Shown: in pieces, positions 33,539 to 45,679 of the stretch | Layout: each line of letters opens with the position of its first letter | How positions within the stretch are numbered: position 1 is the stretch's first letter | Assembly: GCF_010093595.1 (NCBI RefSeq) | Contig: NW_022985478.1 | Span: 54,331-118,330, forward strand | Source: Mytilinidion resinicola | Lineage: Eukaryota; Ascomycota; Dothideomycetes; Mytilinidiales; Mytilinidiaceae | Direction: 5' to 3' | Length of the DNA stretch: 64,000 nucleotides | Made by a program: the position numbers and the translations under genes | Notes under the pieces: generated by a model | What the model was told of the DNA's origin: nothing | The model's input: the letters and a program-made list of their open reading frames with translations, nothing else | The model's database searches: none

Positions 33539-33948
33539 TATTACAGTATCGACCGCAACACCCTACCTACTAAAATTCTGCCGCAGATTGCTACAACTCC
33601 AGCAATCTGCACCGGCCTACTACTGTTGGCCGGCCTCCTGCCCTGCCTACTTTACTCCGCTCCCGTTTTACTTCCGCTTCCTATCCTGTCCCGCTCCAGC
33701 CACCTACCGGCTACCCCTTTTTCCTATTACCTAATCTAGTAAGAACCTCGCGTATACGTATACCACGCGCCGAAACGGTATAGAGGCCGTATACTACGCG
33801 CTTAGCCACGCCCTTATATCCGGTGGCCTGTCTCCCGTTTTCCTATTCCTTATACAACGTCTTAATTCTCTATATAGCATTATATATAGCACCTAATTAA
33901 CGCTCCTCTTTAAGCCCTTAACCTCTTGCGTGTAGCGCTATTATAATA
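33539..33948 (+). repeat. 5' LTR of Gypsy-2, 410 bp
   Basis: It begins TATTACAG and ends ATAATA. Both are RIP forms of the TGTCACAG and GTGACA ends preserved in the 3' LTR of Gypsy-1. Confidence 0.95.
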
Positions 33949-33999
33949 TTATATTATATCTACTCTTACTACTATAAATACCCCTGCTAACCTAACTAT

Positions 34000-36900
34000 A
34001 ATACTTTTAGAGCTTGTTAGCTCTATAAAGGAACAGCAGGCTGCTATAATAGAAGTCCTGTCCGCCTAGAAATAGGAAATTGCTGCTCTGCAGGAGGAAG
34101 TAGCCGCAATTTAGTCTAAATCTACCCCTACTCTACTACTAGCGCCCGACTAACAATTTACAGGGCCTTCTATTTATAAATTAAATAATAGCTTAATACC
34201 TGCCAATAATATAAACTATATATAGACCCTAACTATTAAAGTTACTCCGCTAACTTTAACAGACTTCTTCCTAATAGCCGCTGCCCTGCTAATCCTAAAG
34301 ACTAAACGTCTAATTAACCCTCTAATATTTAAAGGGAGTTAAAAGAAACTCCTAATCTTTATCCGACAACTATAGTATAAACTGGAAGGAAATGCTAATT
34401 AATACCTAACTAAATATACTCGCCTGCTATACGCTTACTTTTAATTAGAATCTAACCTATTAACGCTTATTAACCCCTTAATAGACTAAAATATCTATAC
34501 TATTAATTAACTTATCTAATTCCTGCAGGCTATATACAGCAATCTAAACTAGAAACTTATATTCTTAAATTAACTCTATATACTAAAGTAAGGAAGGCGT
34601 GCCTTTATATTATACTTTACTAAATTCCGATAACTTACCGCTAATATAGATCTATATAAAGCTGGCCTAATAACTTAGCTCTAATACTCCCTCTCTAATA
34701 AACTCTGCTGTGCAATAGTTAGCGCTACTACCCCGGATAATCTAAATAACTATACTAACTTAATTGCAAAGTATAATAACAATCTATAATTCCTGCCCGG
34801 CTAACCCTTTTAATATTCCCCTCCGTTATAAAAGGACCTAAATATAATAGAAATTAATATATCTAAATATGCTCTAGCCGGCTTAGCTAAATAAGATAAA
34901 TATTATTAAAAGGGCCTCTGCTTTAAATGCGGAAAGCATAGCTATATCTCCTGCAATTGCTCTGTCCCTTTACCCTAAGTCTAATTATCTAGCGTAAATA
35001 AGCCTTTAAGCCCCTAACCGCGTATATACGCGCAATTAACTAATTCTACCTAATTCTTATCTGCCCGCTATTTCTCTATATCTACTACTTTATTCTCTAG
35101 CTCTAATTAATCTAGAGGTAGCCGCTTATCCTGTATAAAGAAGTTATTAAAAGCCCCGTCCCAGGGCTAAGTTACCCCCCGGGACTATTCTAACCCCGGA
35201 TTTCTGTAAACCTATTTAAAGAACCTAAACCTAACTCCTAGAAATAACAGATTCTTGTCCCTATTTCTATATAATAAGGCTCTACCTATATAGACGCTAT
35301 AGCTCTAATTAATAGTAGAGCTATAGGCATAGGTTATATTTACAGGAATCTGGCGCGCGCATAGAACCTCCGCCTCGACCTGCTCCCTTACGTTTTACGC
35401 CCAACTAGATTTAATAGAAAAACGCTTAAAAAAGGACAGATTATACACTCTGCGCAAGTAACCCTCCGCCACCTAAACTATATAGAATAGATCTATCTCT
35501 ATATACTAGAACTCGGCAAATATAAGCTGCTACTAGAACAGCCCTAGCTGTATAAGCACTATATTAGATTTAACTATAATAACTAATAACTATTGTTTTA
35601 ATCGTCCTAATACTAGGCGCAATGCCTGCGCAACTTCCGAACCTCTGCAATAAGAACTTATATAGAACAGCTTCCTAAAGCGCCCCTTATTAAGCAGTGC
35701 CTAATACCTTTAACCTAATACTCTTGCTTACAGCAATTAAGCCTGTTTATATAATACTAACACGATTACTAGCTTCCTAAAATAGTACGCTAGATAAATA
35801 TACCTAACCCTAAACTAAGCTAGAAACTAAACCTAAAACTAAATCTAATTCTAAATTTAAACCTAATACCCGGACGGATATCTGTATGCTAAACGCGGCG
35901 TTTATAACCCGATTAGCCTAATAACCTAATTATAAAATCTTCGCTATTACTGTTGCTAATATTAATAAGGCCTTAGCTCCGAAAACCTAAACTAACCTAG
36001 CTATAAAAGTTCTAGTATAATATTACTATTTGCTAAAAACCTTCTCCCAACAGGAAGCTAATAAGTTACCTAAACACCGAATATATAATTATAAGATTAT
36101 GCTTAAAAACGGCAAACTGCACAGATTTAGCCTGTTATACGGAATATTATAAAACAAATTAAAGGTGCTAAGGAAGTACCTTAATAATAACCTCGCAAAA
36201 GGATTTATCCGTGCTAGTTTATTACCTGTTGCCTCTCTGGTTATCTTTATTAAGAAGCCCGGAGGAGGCCTATAATTCTGTGTTAACTACTGCGCGCTAA
36301 ATACTATAACTATTAAAAACTAATACCTAATCCCCTTAATTTAGAAAACCCTGGTATAATTAAGTAAGGCGAAATACTATATAAAGCTTAATATTATCTC
36401 CGTATTTAATCGCTTACAAATCGCGAAAGAAAATAAATAGCTAACTGCTTTCCGGACGCGATACAGCCTGTTTAAATACCTAGTAATGCTATTTAGATTA
36501 GCTAATACTCCTAGCATATTCTAATACTATATAAATAATATACTCCGCCTATACCTAGACGTATTCTATACCGTATATATTAATAATATTCTAATATACA
36601 GCAAAAACTTTAAAAACCACTAGTATTATATAAAGCTAGTCCTAGAAGTAATAGAAGCCGCCGGCCTATAACTAGACGTCGATAAGTGCGAATTCTATTA
36701 GGATAAGGTTACCTACCTAGGGTACGTAATATTAACCGGCGGAATTAGTATAAACTAGAATAAGATTAAGAATATCTATAACTAGGAAGTCCCCTATAAT
36801 ATTAAGAACGTATAAGCCTTTATTAGATTTACAAACTTCTACTAATAATTTATCGACAATTTTTCTAGCCTGGCCGCTCCCCTAATTATACTTATAAAGA

Positions 36901-38995
36901 AGGACGTTCTGTTCCGGTTTAATAAGTCCTGCCGTGCGGCATTCGAATAACTTAAGACAGCGTTCACCACCGCCCTAATCCTCTATTATTTCGACCCTAA
37001 ACTACTAATTATTATTAAGGCCGATTTATCTAACTATATAAATGCTGGAGTGCTCTTATAAATAGATAAATAAGGAATACTCTAACCTATAGCCTACTTC
37101 TTAAAATAATTAAGTCCTGCTAAATACAACTATAAGATCTATAATAAGGAACTCCTAGCAATTATCCGATGCTTTAAATAGTGGCGGCCTAAACTAGAAG
37201 GCGCAGTATTCCTAATTTAGGTTCTTAGCAACTATAAGAACCTGCAGTACTTTACAACTATAAAGCAGTTAAGCTACTAACAGGCTTATTAGTCTAAATA
37301 CCTATTCTAATTTAACTTCTTAATTATCTACCGACCTGGTAAGTATAGTAAGAAGCCTAACGCCTTAACGCGTTATATATAAAATACGCCTGTGCAAGAA
37401 GAAGCTTAAGCAGCCCGAAATTAGATACTGCTCCGTTCTAACCTATTTACGCAGTTAAATCTAACAGAAACTAACTAAATAATTTAGGAGATTATTAAGG
37501 ATAAATACCTAAATAATAAGTTTATTTAGGAAGTTCTGGAGATGTTATGCTCCGGAGTATACCGCTCTAAGAAAATTACCCTAAGCAAATATAAAGAGTA
37601 AAATAGCAAGCTCTACTTCCGTAACTAAATAGCAATTCCTAATAATAATAAACTAAAGATTAAACTGCTTTATTACGTGCATAATTCCCCTATTAGCGGC
37701 CACCCTAGATATAGAAAAACTCTAGAAATCCTCTAAAGAAAATACTACTAGCCGCATATATTTAAAATAATCCGCCGATTTATAGTATGCTGTTATACCT
37801 ATTGCTATATAAAGGCTTTAAAAGAGAAGTATAATAGCTTTCTAAAACCCCTGCCTATCCTGCAGTATTACTGGCGAGATATTTCTATTAACTTTATTAT
37901 TAAACTACCTAAATCTAAAGGCTGCACTAATATTATAGTTATAGTAAACCGCCTAAGCAAGTACTAATATATAATTCCCTATAGAATAATTATAGCTAAG
38001 GCTACAGCCGACCTATTCTACTAATATATTTAGGTATATTACGGATTGCCTAATATATATATATCTAATCGAGGATCGCAGTTTATCTCCGTATTTTAGA
38101 ATAAACTCTGTAAGCAACTATATATTAAAGCCTAATTATTATCGGCCTTCCACCCGGAAACTAATAGCTAAATAGAGAAGGTTAATTTAATACTAGAATA
38201 AGTCCTCCGCGCCTATATAAACTATAAGCAAGATAACCAGGTTACCTAGCTGCCGTCCGCTTAGTTTAAGGTAAATAATACCTAATCTAAATTAATAATA
38301 GTAACACCGTTTGTTGCTATCTTAGGATAACACCTAAGAATAGGCTTTAAACTGCTATTAGGAACTCCGCGCCCTGCCTATTAAGCACTGTAAGCACTTA
38401 AGGCTAATTAGATAGTTAATAAAATATCGGATATTAAGCAGTTTATCCGCGAAGAGATAACTTAGGCCTAAGTAATATAAGAAGAATACACCAACTAAAA
38501 ATATATAGGCGCACCAGCCTATAAAGTAGGTAATAAAGTCTAGTTAAATACACGGAATATTCGTATAAATTAACCTGCTAAGAAGCTTAATTAGAAGAAT
38601 CTAGGGAAGTTCCCAATTATATAAATTGTCTTTCTATACGCCTATTAACTAGGCCTACCTAAATTTATAAAGATATATCCTATCTTCTATATTTTATTAC
38701 TCTGTCCTGCCGCTCCGCAAGCTAACTACCTGCCTGGCTAGGAGTTGCCCCTACCTAAACCTATTTAAGTTAAAAAAGAGACTAAATAGTATATCGACTA
38801 TATTAAAGGCATGCGCCTAAACCGGCGCCAAAAGCAATATAAGTACTTAGTCTAATAGACTAGATATAACAACCTGTTCTGGCAACCTGTTAATAACCTA
38901 AAAAATACTACTACTGCGGCTAATTATTATTACCGCCACCCTAAAGCTTATAATCCTGTATCCGATAAGCCCTATCCTGCTAGACCCTAAAACCT
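34000..38995 (+). pseudogene. gag-pol relic of Gypsy-2
   Basis: The gag knuckle at 34919-34960 reads CFKCGKHSYISCNC, a CX2CX4HX4C finger in which the histidine has become tyrosine. The reverse transcriptase box near 36573-36600 reads YINN for YxDD. RNase H, an HHCC integrase finger (about 37680-37810), the integrase core (to about 38180) and a damaged chromodomain (about 38810-38960) follow. Numerous TAA/TAG codons arise from CAA/CAG. The order gag, RT, RNase H, integrase, chromodomain is that of fungal chromoviruses. The start and end of the ancestral frame are approximate. Confidence 0.9.
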
Positions 38996-39097
38996 TAATT
39001 AAGATTTAATTTACAGCCCTACTTCTAATAAATAGCCGTATATATTATAAACAGCGCCTTCTACTCGCTAAGAAACTTAGGTTTAGAAGGGGGGTAC

Positions 39098-39507
39098 TGT
39101 TATAGTATTAACCGCGACACCCTACCTACCGAAATTCTGCCGTAGATTACTATAACTCTAGTAATCTGCACCGGCCTACTACTATTAGCCGGCCTTCTGC
39201 CCTGCCTACCCTGCTCTACTCCTATTTTACTTCCGCTTCCTATCCTGTCCTGCTCTAGCCACCTACCGGCTGCCCCCTTTTCCTATTACCTAATCTAGTA
39301 AGAACCTCGCGTATACGCGTACTACGCGCCGAAACGGTATAGAGGCCGTACGCCACGCGCTCGGCCACGCCCTTATATCCGGTGGCCTGTCTCCCGTCTT
39401 CCTATTCCTTATATAACGTCTTAATTCTCCACGTAGTATTATATATAGCACCTAATCAACGCTCCTTTTTAAGCCCTTAACCTCTCGCGTGTAGCGCTAT
39501 TATAATA
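39098..39507 (+). repeat. 3' LTR of Gypsy-2, 410 bp
   Basis: It begins TGTTATAG after the polypurine run ending GGGGTAC, and ends ATAATA. It differs from its 5' partner mostly by C/T and G/A changes. Confidence 0.95.
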
Positions 39508-42500
39508 ATAGCCTAGGTTAAGTTACACCGGGATTTATTATTATTAGAAGAGGTTAATTAAGTTATATAAAAGCTATTAAATAGACAGAAACCTATTATA
39601 TTACCAGCTATTAATTAGGCGCATTTAGTAAATAACCTAGCTAAGTAATAGTTAAAATAGAGTTTTATTAAAAACCTATAAAATTAAAAGTTAGGATTTA
39701 GAAGCGTATATAAAAAAAGGTAGTTAAGTAATTAGGTTAGCTAGGAGTAGAAGATTAGGAAAAGGTTTATTAATATTAAAGCTAGTAACCTAGTAGCTAC
39801 TATAGTAGTAAAAGGTAAATAAAGGTTAGTATAGAAAAGGAAAAAGATTAAAAAGTATATATAAGCAATATAAGTATTCCGGCAGTATTTAGCAGCGTTA
39901 GTATATATAATAGGTAGGTTGCCAGCGCGTAGAATAGAGTTAATAATAGTGCAGTATTAAAATAGCCTAAATAGTAATAGTAGGGGGATTTTTATTAAAA
40001 ATAGGTTAGTAGTATATATAATAGTATACTATAAAGGTATAGAAGTTAGTAGAAAGGCTAAAGTTATCTACTAATATTTACTACGCGCGGTGGGCAAATT
40101 AGTAGTATATTATTTATAGTTAGTATTACTATTTTAGCAGAGGTTAAAAAGTATATAGGGCGGTTAACTAGTAAAGATTAGTCTATTTATATAGGAGCCT
40201 AAGCCCGAAAAGAGTTAGATAATACTATAGAGAAAGCGGAGGCGGGTTTAAATTAATAATATAGCAAGCGTAGAAAATAAAAAGGATAAAAAAAAAAAGG
40301 ATAAAGAAAAGAATAAAAAGTAAGGAAAAAAAGAATATAAAGTAATAGAAGAAACCGAAAACATTACTAAAAATAAAAAGGGAAAAAATATAGTTCTATT
40401 ACCTAAGAAATAGAATTCTAACCGTTTAAAAATAGTATTATAAGAAGCGTTATTATAATAAATAGAGGTTAAATTAAATATTATAGTATAGAGATACAGT
40501 ACTAAGGCTATATACCGTTAATATATTAATTCTAAAGCAGTTATAAAGGCGGTAGTGCAGGGCGATAAAAATAATTCGGATAATAAAAATAAAGTATTTA
40601 ATATCTAGACCGGCTATAGATCTAGAATTAAAGGGGGAATATATAGTCGGTTAATTATAGAGTTAATATTTAGTACTAAGGTAAAAAGGGTATAGTTATA
40701 GAGGGTTAGTATAAAGTAGTATTAGTTTTTATAGTTTCTATATATAATATAGACTAAGCTAAAAAAAGAAACCTATATAGCAGCTAATAAAAAGAAGGCT
40801 ATTAAGAAGAAATATTAAAAGTAGAAGATAATAAAATTAGTAGATATAGAGCAGCAGTTAAAAGTATTAGTAAGTAAAAAAGCTAAATTTTAGGGTATAT
40901 AGAGACTAGTATTAAAGGCTATTATATACTATAAAAGCCCGGTAGTTGCTATTATAGGTATAGGTAAAGGTAAAAGCGTTTTATTTATATTACTAGTATT
41001 ATATTTAACAGGCGTAATAGTAGTAGTTATACTATTAGTATTATTATAGAAGGATATAAAAAACCGTTATAATAAAGCCGGTATTAGTTATATTAAATAG
41101 AATAGTTAAAGTCTGTAAAAATAGGCGCAGGTTATATTAGTTATATTAGAGTCGGCGGTTAGAAAGGTATTTAGCAATTTTATTAACTAACAGCGGTTAA
41201 TAGAACAGTTAAACCGAATTATAATTAATAAATACTATATAATTTTAGATTTAGTAGGCAGGTAGAGGAGCAGGATATTAGTATTAAGGAATTTAGTTAT
41301 AATAAAAACGCAGTTAGTATATTTAACAGTAATAATTTAGCCCTAAAAAGAAAAGAAATTTATTTAATTAATAGGGTTACTAGCTAGAAAAAAATACTAG
41401 TAGTTTTAGAGGCTAATAACGCGGAAAAATATTATATACTGTATTTAACAATATAATATATAAAAGGAAAAAAACGTAATTATTAAGTTAGCAGAGAGTT
41501 TAAAGTAGAAGCACGCAGAGGGGCAGGTAATTATATATTATAATATAGTAAAAAAAACAGTTTAATTAGTAGAAGTTTTAGAGTATATTTATTTCTACTA
41601 AAATATAGGAAGTAGTAAAAAGAAAAGTAAGTTAGTAAAGCAGTTAATAAAAGGGTAATAGCAGGTGTTTATAGCTATAAATATATTAGGGTTAGGTATT
41701 AATATGCTAATAATTTAAGTAGTAGTATATATTAGAATAATTCGAAAAATACGGTATTACACGCAGGAGAGCGGAAGAGTAGGGCGTAATAGGCGGAAGA
41801 GTAAAGTAATAATTATATATAGATTTCGAATAGATAAAAAAGGTGTTATTTATAAGTAGAATTTTAGAAAAAACGTTAAAAAGGAAATATAGAAATTTAT
41901 TATAGGTAGAAGTTATATAAAAAAAACAATTAACGGTATAATAAATAGGAACTAAAAGCGAGTAGAATATAAAAAGGGGGAATAGAAATACTAGTAATAT
42001 TAAGGGTGTTTAGCCGTTAATAAAAAAAAGGTAGTTATAAAAGCTAAAGCAATAACTAATATAGTAGTTAATAATAGGAATATATATAAAATTGTTTCGA
42101 TTAATTAAAATATATATACTAGTATAACAGTTATAATTAAAGATACTAATAAGCCTAATAATAATATATAGGGCGTTACTATAGCAGACAGCGTATTAAA
42201 AGTACTACTAGCAATACTCTAGATAGAAAAAAAGGCGGTTATAAAAAAAATAGAATTTAAGCAGTAGTTATTAGTTTAAAAAGTATAAGTAATTAGAAAG
42301 GTAAGTTTATAGTTAATAAAAGTATTAGAAATAGATAAATTAGTTAAATTAATAGAGCAGTAGAAAGTAGGTTACTAGTAATATTAGGTATAAAAGGAAA
42401 AAAGTAAGGGGTATAAAATTTAGTATTATAATAAGCCGGAAGCGGAGAATATTCGGGTAGTAATTAAAATATTTTAAAAAAAAATAAACCTAATAAAAAA

Positions 42501-42889
42501 GGTATAAAAAAAGGGGGTAAAAATATTATAGGCGCTATTTTTAGGGTATTAGAAGTATAGGTTACTATAAGGGGTTTATATAAGTTATAAAAAAAATATA
42601 GGGCGTAAAAAGTAGTAAAAGTAATAGAAGAAAAAGTATTAGTAGAAAAGTATATTAATAGCAGTAGTATACGCAGTATAGGTGTAGTATTCTAAAAAGT
42701 TTAGAAATTTTATTAAAAAAGAGATATAAAAAAAGGGGTGGAAAAAAGGCAGTAATAGTAATTAGAGGAGTATATTATAATAGTTTAGCAGGAAGGTTTA
42801 ATAGGGCGAATTAAAGTTAAATTAAATATATTAGGGATTTATTAAATTTATAGAGCAGGTTAGGAAATAGAAAGTTTAGAAATTATTAA

Positions 42890-43298
42890 AGTTTAAAAAA
42901 AAGGGTAGGTAGGTGCCTATATAGGGTTCTAGAAAGGCGCAGTAGCAGGTATTTAAAGTAGAGCAGGAAAGTAAAGGTTAAGTATAAGTAAGGGTTTAAA
43001 AGGGTATATTTTTAAAAAAAGAAGGTAGGTAGGTGCCTATATAAAGTTCTAGAAAAGCCGCAGCAGTAAATATTTAAAGTAGGGTAAAAAAGTAAGGGTT
43101 AAGTATAGAGTTAGAGTTTAAAAGAAATTGTTTTTAAAAAGGGAGTAGATAGGTGCCTATATAGGATTCTAAAAAGGCTATAGCAGCAGGTATTTAAAGT
43201 AGAGTAAAAAAGTAAAGGTTAAGTATAAAGTTAGAGTTTAAAAGAGATTATTTTTAAAAAGGGGGTAAATAGGTGCCTATATAGGATTCTAGAAAGGC
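42890..43298 (+). repeat. 120-bp subterminal tandem array of copy A (at least four units)
   Basis: The landmark AGGTGCC recurs at 42911, 43031, 43151 and 43271, an exact 120-bp period. Each unit contains a telomere-like GTTAGAGTTT or AAGGGTTT motif. The array runs into the N gap and matches the array before the telomere. Confidence 0.93.
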
Positions 43299-44113
43299 NN
43301 NNNNNNNNNNNNNNNNNNNNNNNNNNNNNNNNNNNNNNNNNNNNNNNNNNNNNNNNNNNNNNNNNNNNNNNNNNNNNNNNNNNNNNNNNNNNNNNNNNNN
43401 NNNNNNNNNNNNNNNNNNNNNNNNNNNNNNNNNNNNNNNNNNNNNNNNNNNNNNNNNNNNNNNNNNNNNNNNNNNNNNNNNNNNNNNNNNNNNNNNNNNN
43501 NNNNNNNNNNNNNNNNNNNNNNNNNNNNNNNNNNNNNNNNNNNNNNNNNNNNNNNNNNNNNNNNNNNNNNNNNNNNNNNNNNNNNNNNNNNNNNNNNNNN
43601 NNNNNNNNNNNNNNNNNNNNNNNNNNNNNNNNNNNNNNNNNNNNNNNNNNNNNNNNNNNNNNNNNNNNNNNNNNNNNNNNNNNNNNNNNNNNNNNNNNNN
43701 NNNNNNNNNNNNNNNNNNNNNNNNNNNNNNNNNNNNNNNNNNNNNNNNNNNNNNNNNNNNNNNNNNNNNNNNNNNNNNNNNNNNNNNNNNNNNNNNNNNN
43801 NNNNNNNNNNNNNNNNNNNNNNNNNNNNNNNNNNNNNNNNNNNNNNNNNNNNNNNNNNNNNNNNNNNNNNNNNNNNNNNNNNNNNNNNNNNNNNNNNNNN
43901 NNNNNNNNNNNNNNNNNNNNNNNNNNNNNNNNNNNNNNNNNNNNNNNNNNNNNNNNNNNNNNNNNNNNNNNNNNNNNNNNNNNNNNNNNNNNNNNNNNNN
44001 NNNNNNNNNNNNNNNNNNNNNNNNNNNNNNNNNNNNNNNNNNNNNNNNNNNNNNNNNNNNNNNNNNNNNNNNNNNNNNNNNNNNNNNNNNNNNNNNNNNN
44101 NNNNNNNNNNNNN
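43299..44113. other. assembly gap, 815 N
   Basis: It begins inside the 120-bp array of copy A and ends inside copy B. It probably hides more array units and the 5' end of copy B, so the true length is unknown. Confidence 1.
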
Positions 44114-45679
44114 AGTACTATATTATAGTTTGCTAAGTTTATAGCTATAGTATTACTAAAACGCAGTTATAAATATATTTAACTAAGCACTACTAGGAAT
44201 TAATATTAGTAATATAAAAATCTATATAAAAGGCCGTAGTAGATATAGAAAATTAGGCCTAGAATAATAGGCAGGTTATTTTCCTAGTACCTACTACTAA
44301 ACCTGTTCTATATTTACCTATTTAGTATAATAAATTAAAATATTTAGGAACCTATAAAAACAACTAGCTATATAGAGCTATAGTGCGCGGTTTATAAAAT
44401 ATATAGACCTATTATAAGAAAAAGTATAGGTAGAAAAATCTGTAAAAGTAAGAATATTATTACTAAAGGTAGCAGAGTATTATACAGCGGGCGAAAATAT
44501 AGGAAATTAGCGTATATTACTAGAAATTTAGTAGTAAGGCGTTATTAGCCTAATTATTCTAGGTAAACGCGTATAACCTAGCCGCTAAAAAAGAAAAATA
44601 GAAGAATTCTATTTAGAAGGTATTAGAGGCCGTATTTATATAGGCAATAATTAATATTAAAAAAGCTAATAAGAAAGCAAGTAGTTAGATCTAGGCCGAC
44701 GACAACCAATTTAAGGTTAATATATAGTTAAACCGCGCCGGATAGGCAAAGTATTTAAAGAAATTAAATAGTAAGTAGTTAGAGTTATTAATATATAAGC
44801 CCGAGAATAGAGAGAAAGTATTAGCTAATTTATATTTTGCAGTTAAAATAGTAATTTAGAAGGCGCAGTAAGTATCTAAAGCTAGTATAGTTAGATTAGC
44901 AGCTATAAATTATATTAATCGACGTGAAACTAGTAATAAAATAAATAAGAAGCCGTTTAGCGTATACTAGACAGGTAAAATAATAGTTAAATACAGCGTG
45001 TATTAGTTAGCTATTATCTATTATATTTAGAGAACCTGCAGAATAGAGCCGATTTATAGTAAAAAAATAGAAAAATCGAAGAGTAAAAGTAATATCTAAA
45101 ACTAGAAGCTAGTATTTAGGTTAATAGATAAATAGGGGTTAGTATTAGTAAAGATTAAGATAATAGTAGGGCAGGATAAAAAAAAGAATAGTAATAATAG
45201 TAATATTAGCAATAATAGCAGTAATAGCAATAACAGTTATATAATTAATAAGAAGAAGTAAAAAAAGTTAAAAAAGGCTGTTTTAGTATTTATATTAGCG
45301 TTATTAGACCACCTATTTACGGATAATAAGTATACCAGCGTATTAATTAGCGGCATAGCCGTTTTAGGTATTAGCTAGTAATATAGTTAGGAAAGCGCGT
45401 TAATATACACGCCTAAAATTACAGCTATTATTAATAAATCCTATATATTAGTTTTATATTAGGCTATAAAAATGCGTAAAAAGCGTGCAGCGGATATATA
45501 ATAAAAGGAGTATTTTAGCTAAAAAAACGCCGAGGAAATAGCGCCGGCGCATTTTAAATTTATATAAAAAATAGCAGACCGGTTTATAATATTAGTTTAA
45601 TATAGCGGAATACTATATTCTATAAATTAGTTACAGCAGTTAAAGGCGTATAGAATAAAGATTTAGTATACTACTAATA
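44114..45679 (+). mobile_element. OrsD-RecQ element copy B (type D), both ends missing
   Basis: Its first base matches D at about 58305, in the first zinc-finger region. It runs collinear to D position about 59873, where it stops mid-gene. The next bases are the start of copy C. The helicase half is absent. RIP damage is heavy. Confidence 0.88.

Larger units (their letters stand above)
33539..39507 (+). mobile_element. complete Ty3/Gypsy chromovirus (Gypsy-2), RIP-inactivated, inserted in element A
   Basis: 5969 bp with two 410-bp LTRs, flanked by a perfect 5-bp duplication ATAGC (33534-33538 and 39508-39512). Copies C (near 48035) and D (near 59965) show the uninterrupted site, where the same place reads ACAGC once. 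The element is nearly collinear with Gypsy-1 and inserted in the same orientation. RIP damage extends through both LTRs and the coding part, so the insertion was itself followed by RIP. Confidence 0.96.
31375..43298 (+). mobile_element. telomere-linked OrsD-RecQ element, copy A (type D), split by Gypsy-2 and running into the gap
   Basis: It starts with CTATTAAC at 31375 and is collinear with copy D. Positions 31375-33538 match 57613 to about 59965, and 39513-43298 match about 59970 to the terminal array. Without the 5.97-kb Gypsy insertion it spans about 5.95 kb. It is the most RIP-damaged copy. The helicase half survives in outline: the Walker A site reads GIGKGKSV at about 40957-40980, and the motif VI region lies near 41760. 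It ends in four visible units of the 120-bp array, then N. Its leader is about 160 bp shorter than in D. Confidence 0.88.

Noticed and set aside
33504..33734. 76-codon plus ORF across the element A/LTR boundary
   Set aside because: It spans the insertion junction and most of an LTR; not a gene.
42890..43298. CRISPR-like regular spacing of the 120-bp units
   Set aside because: Units are contiguous tandem repeats without unique spacers, in a eukaryotic subtelomere.
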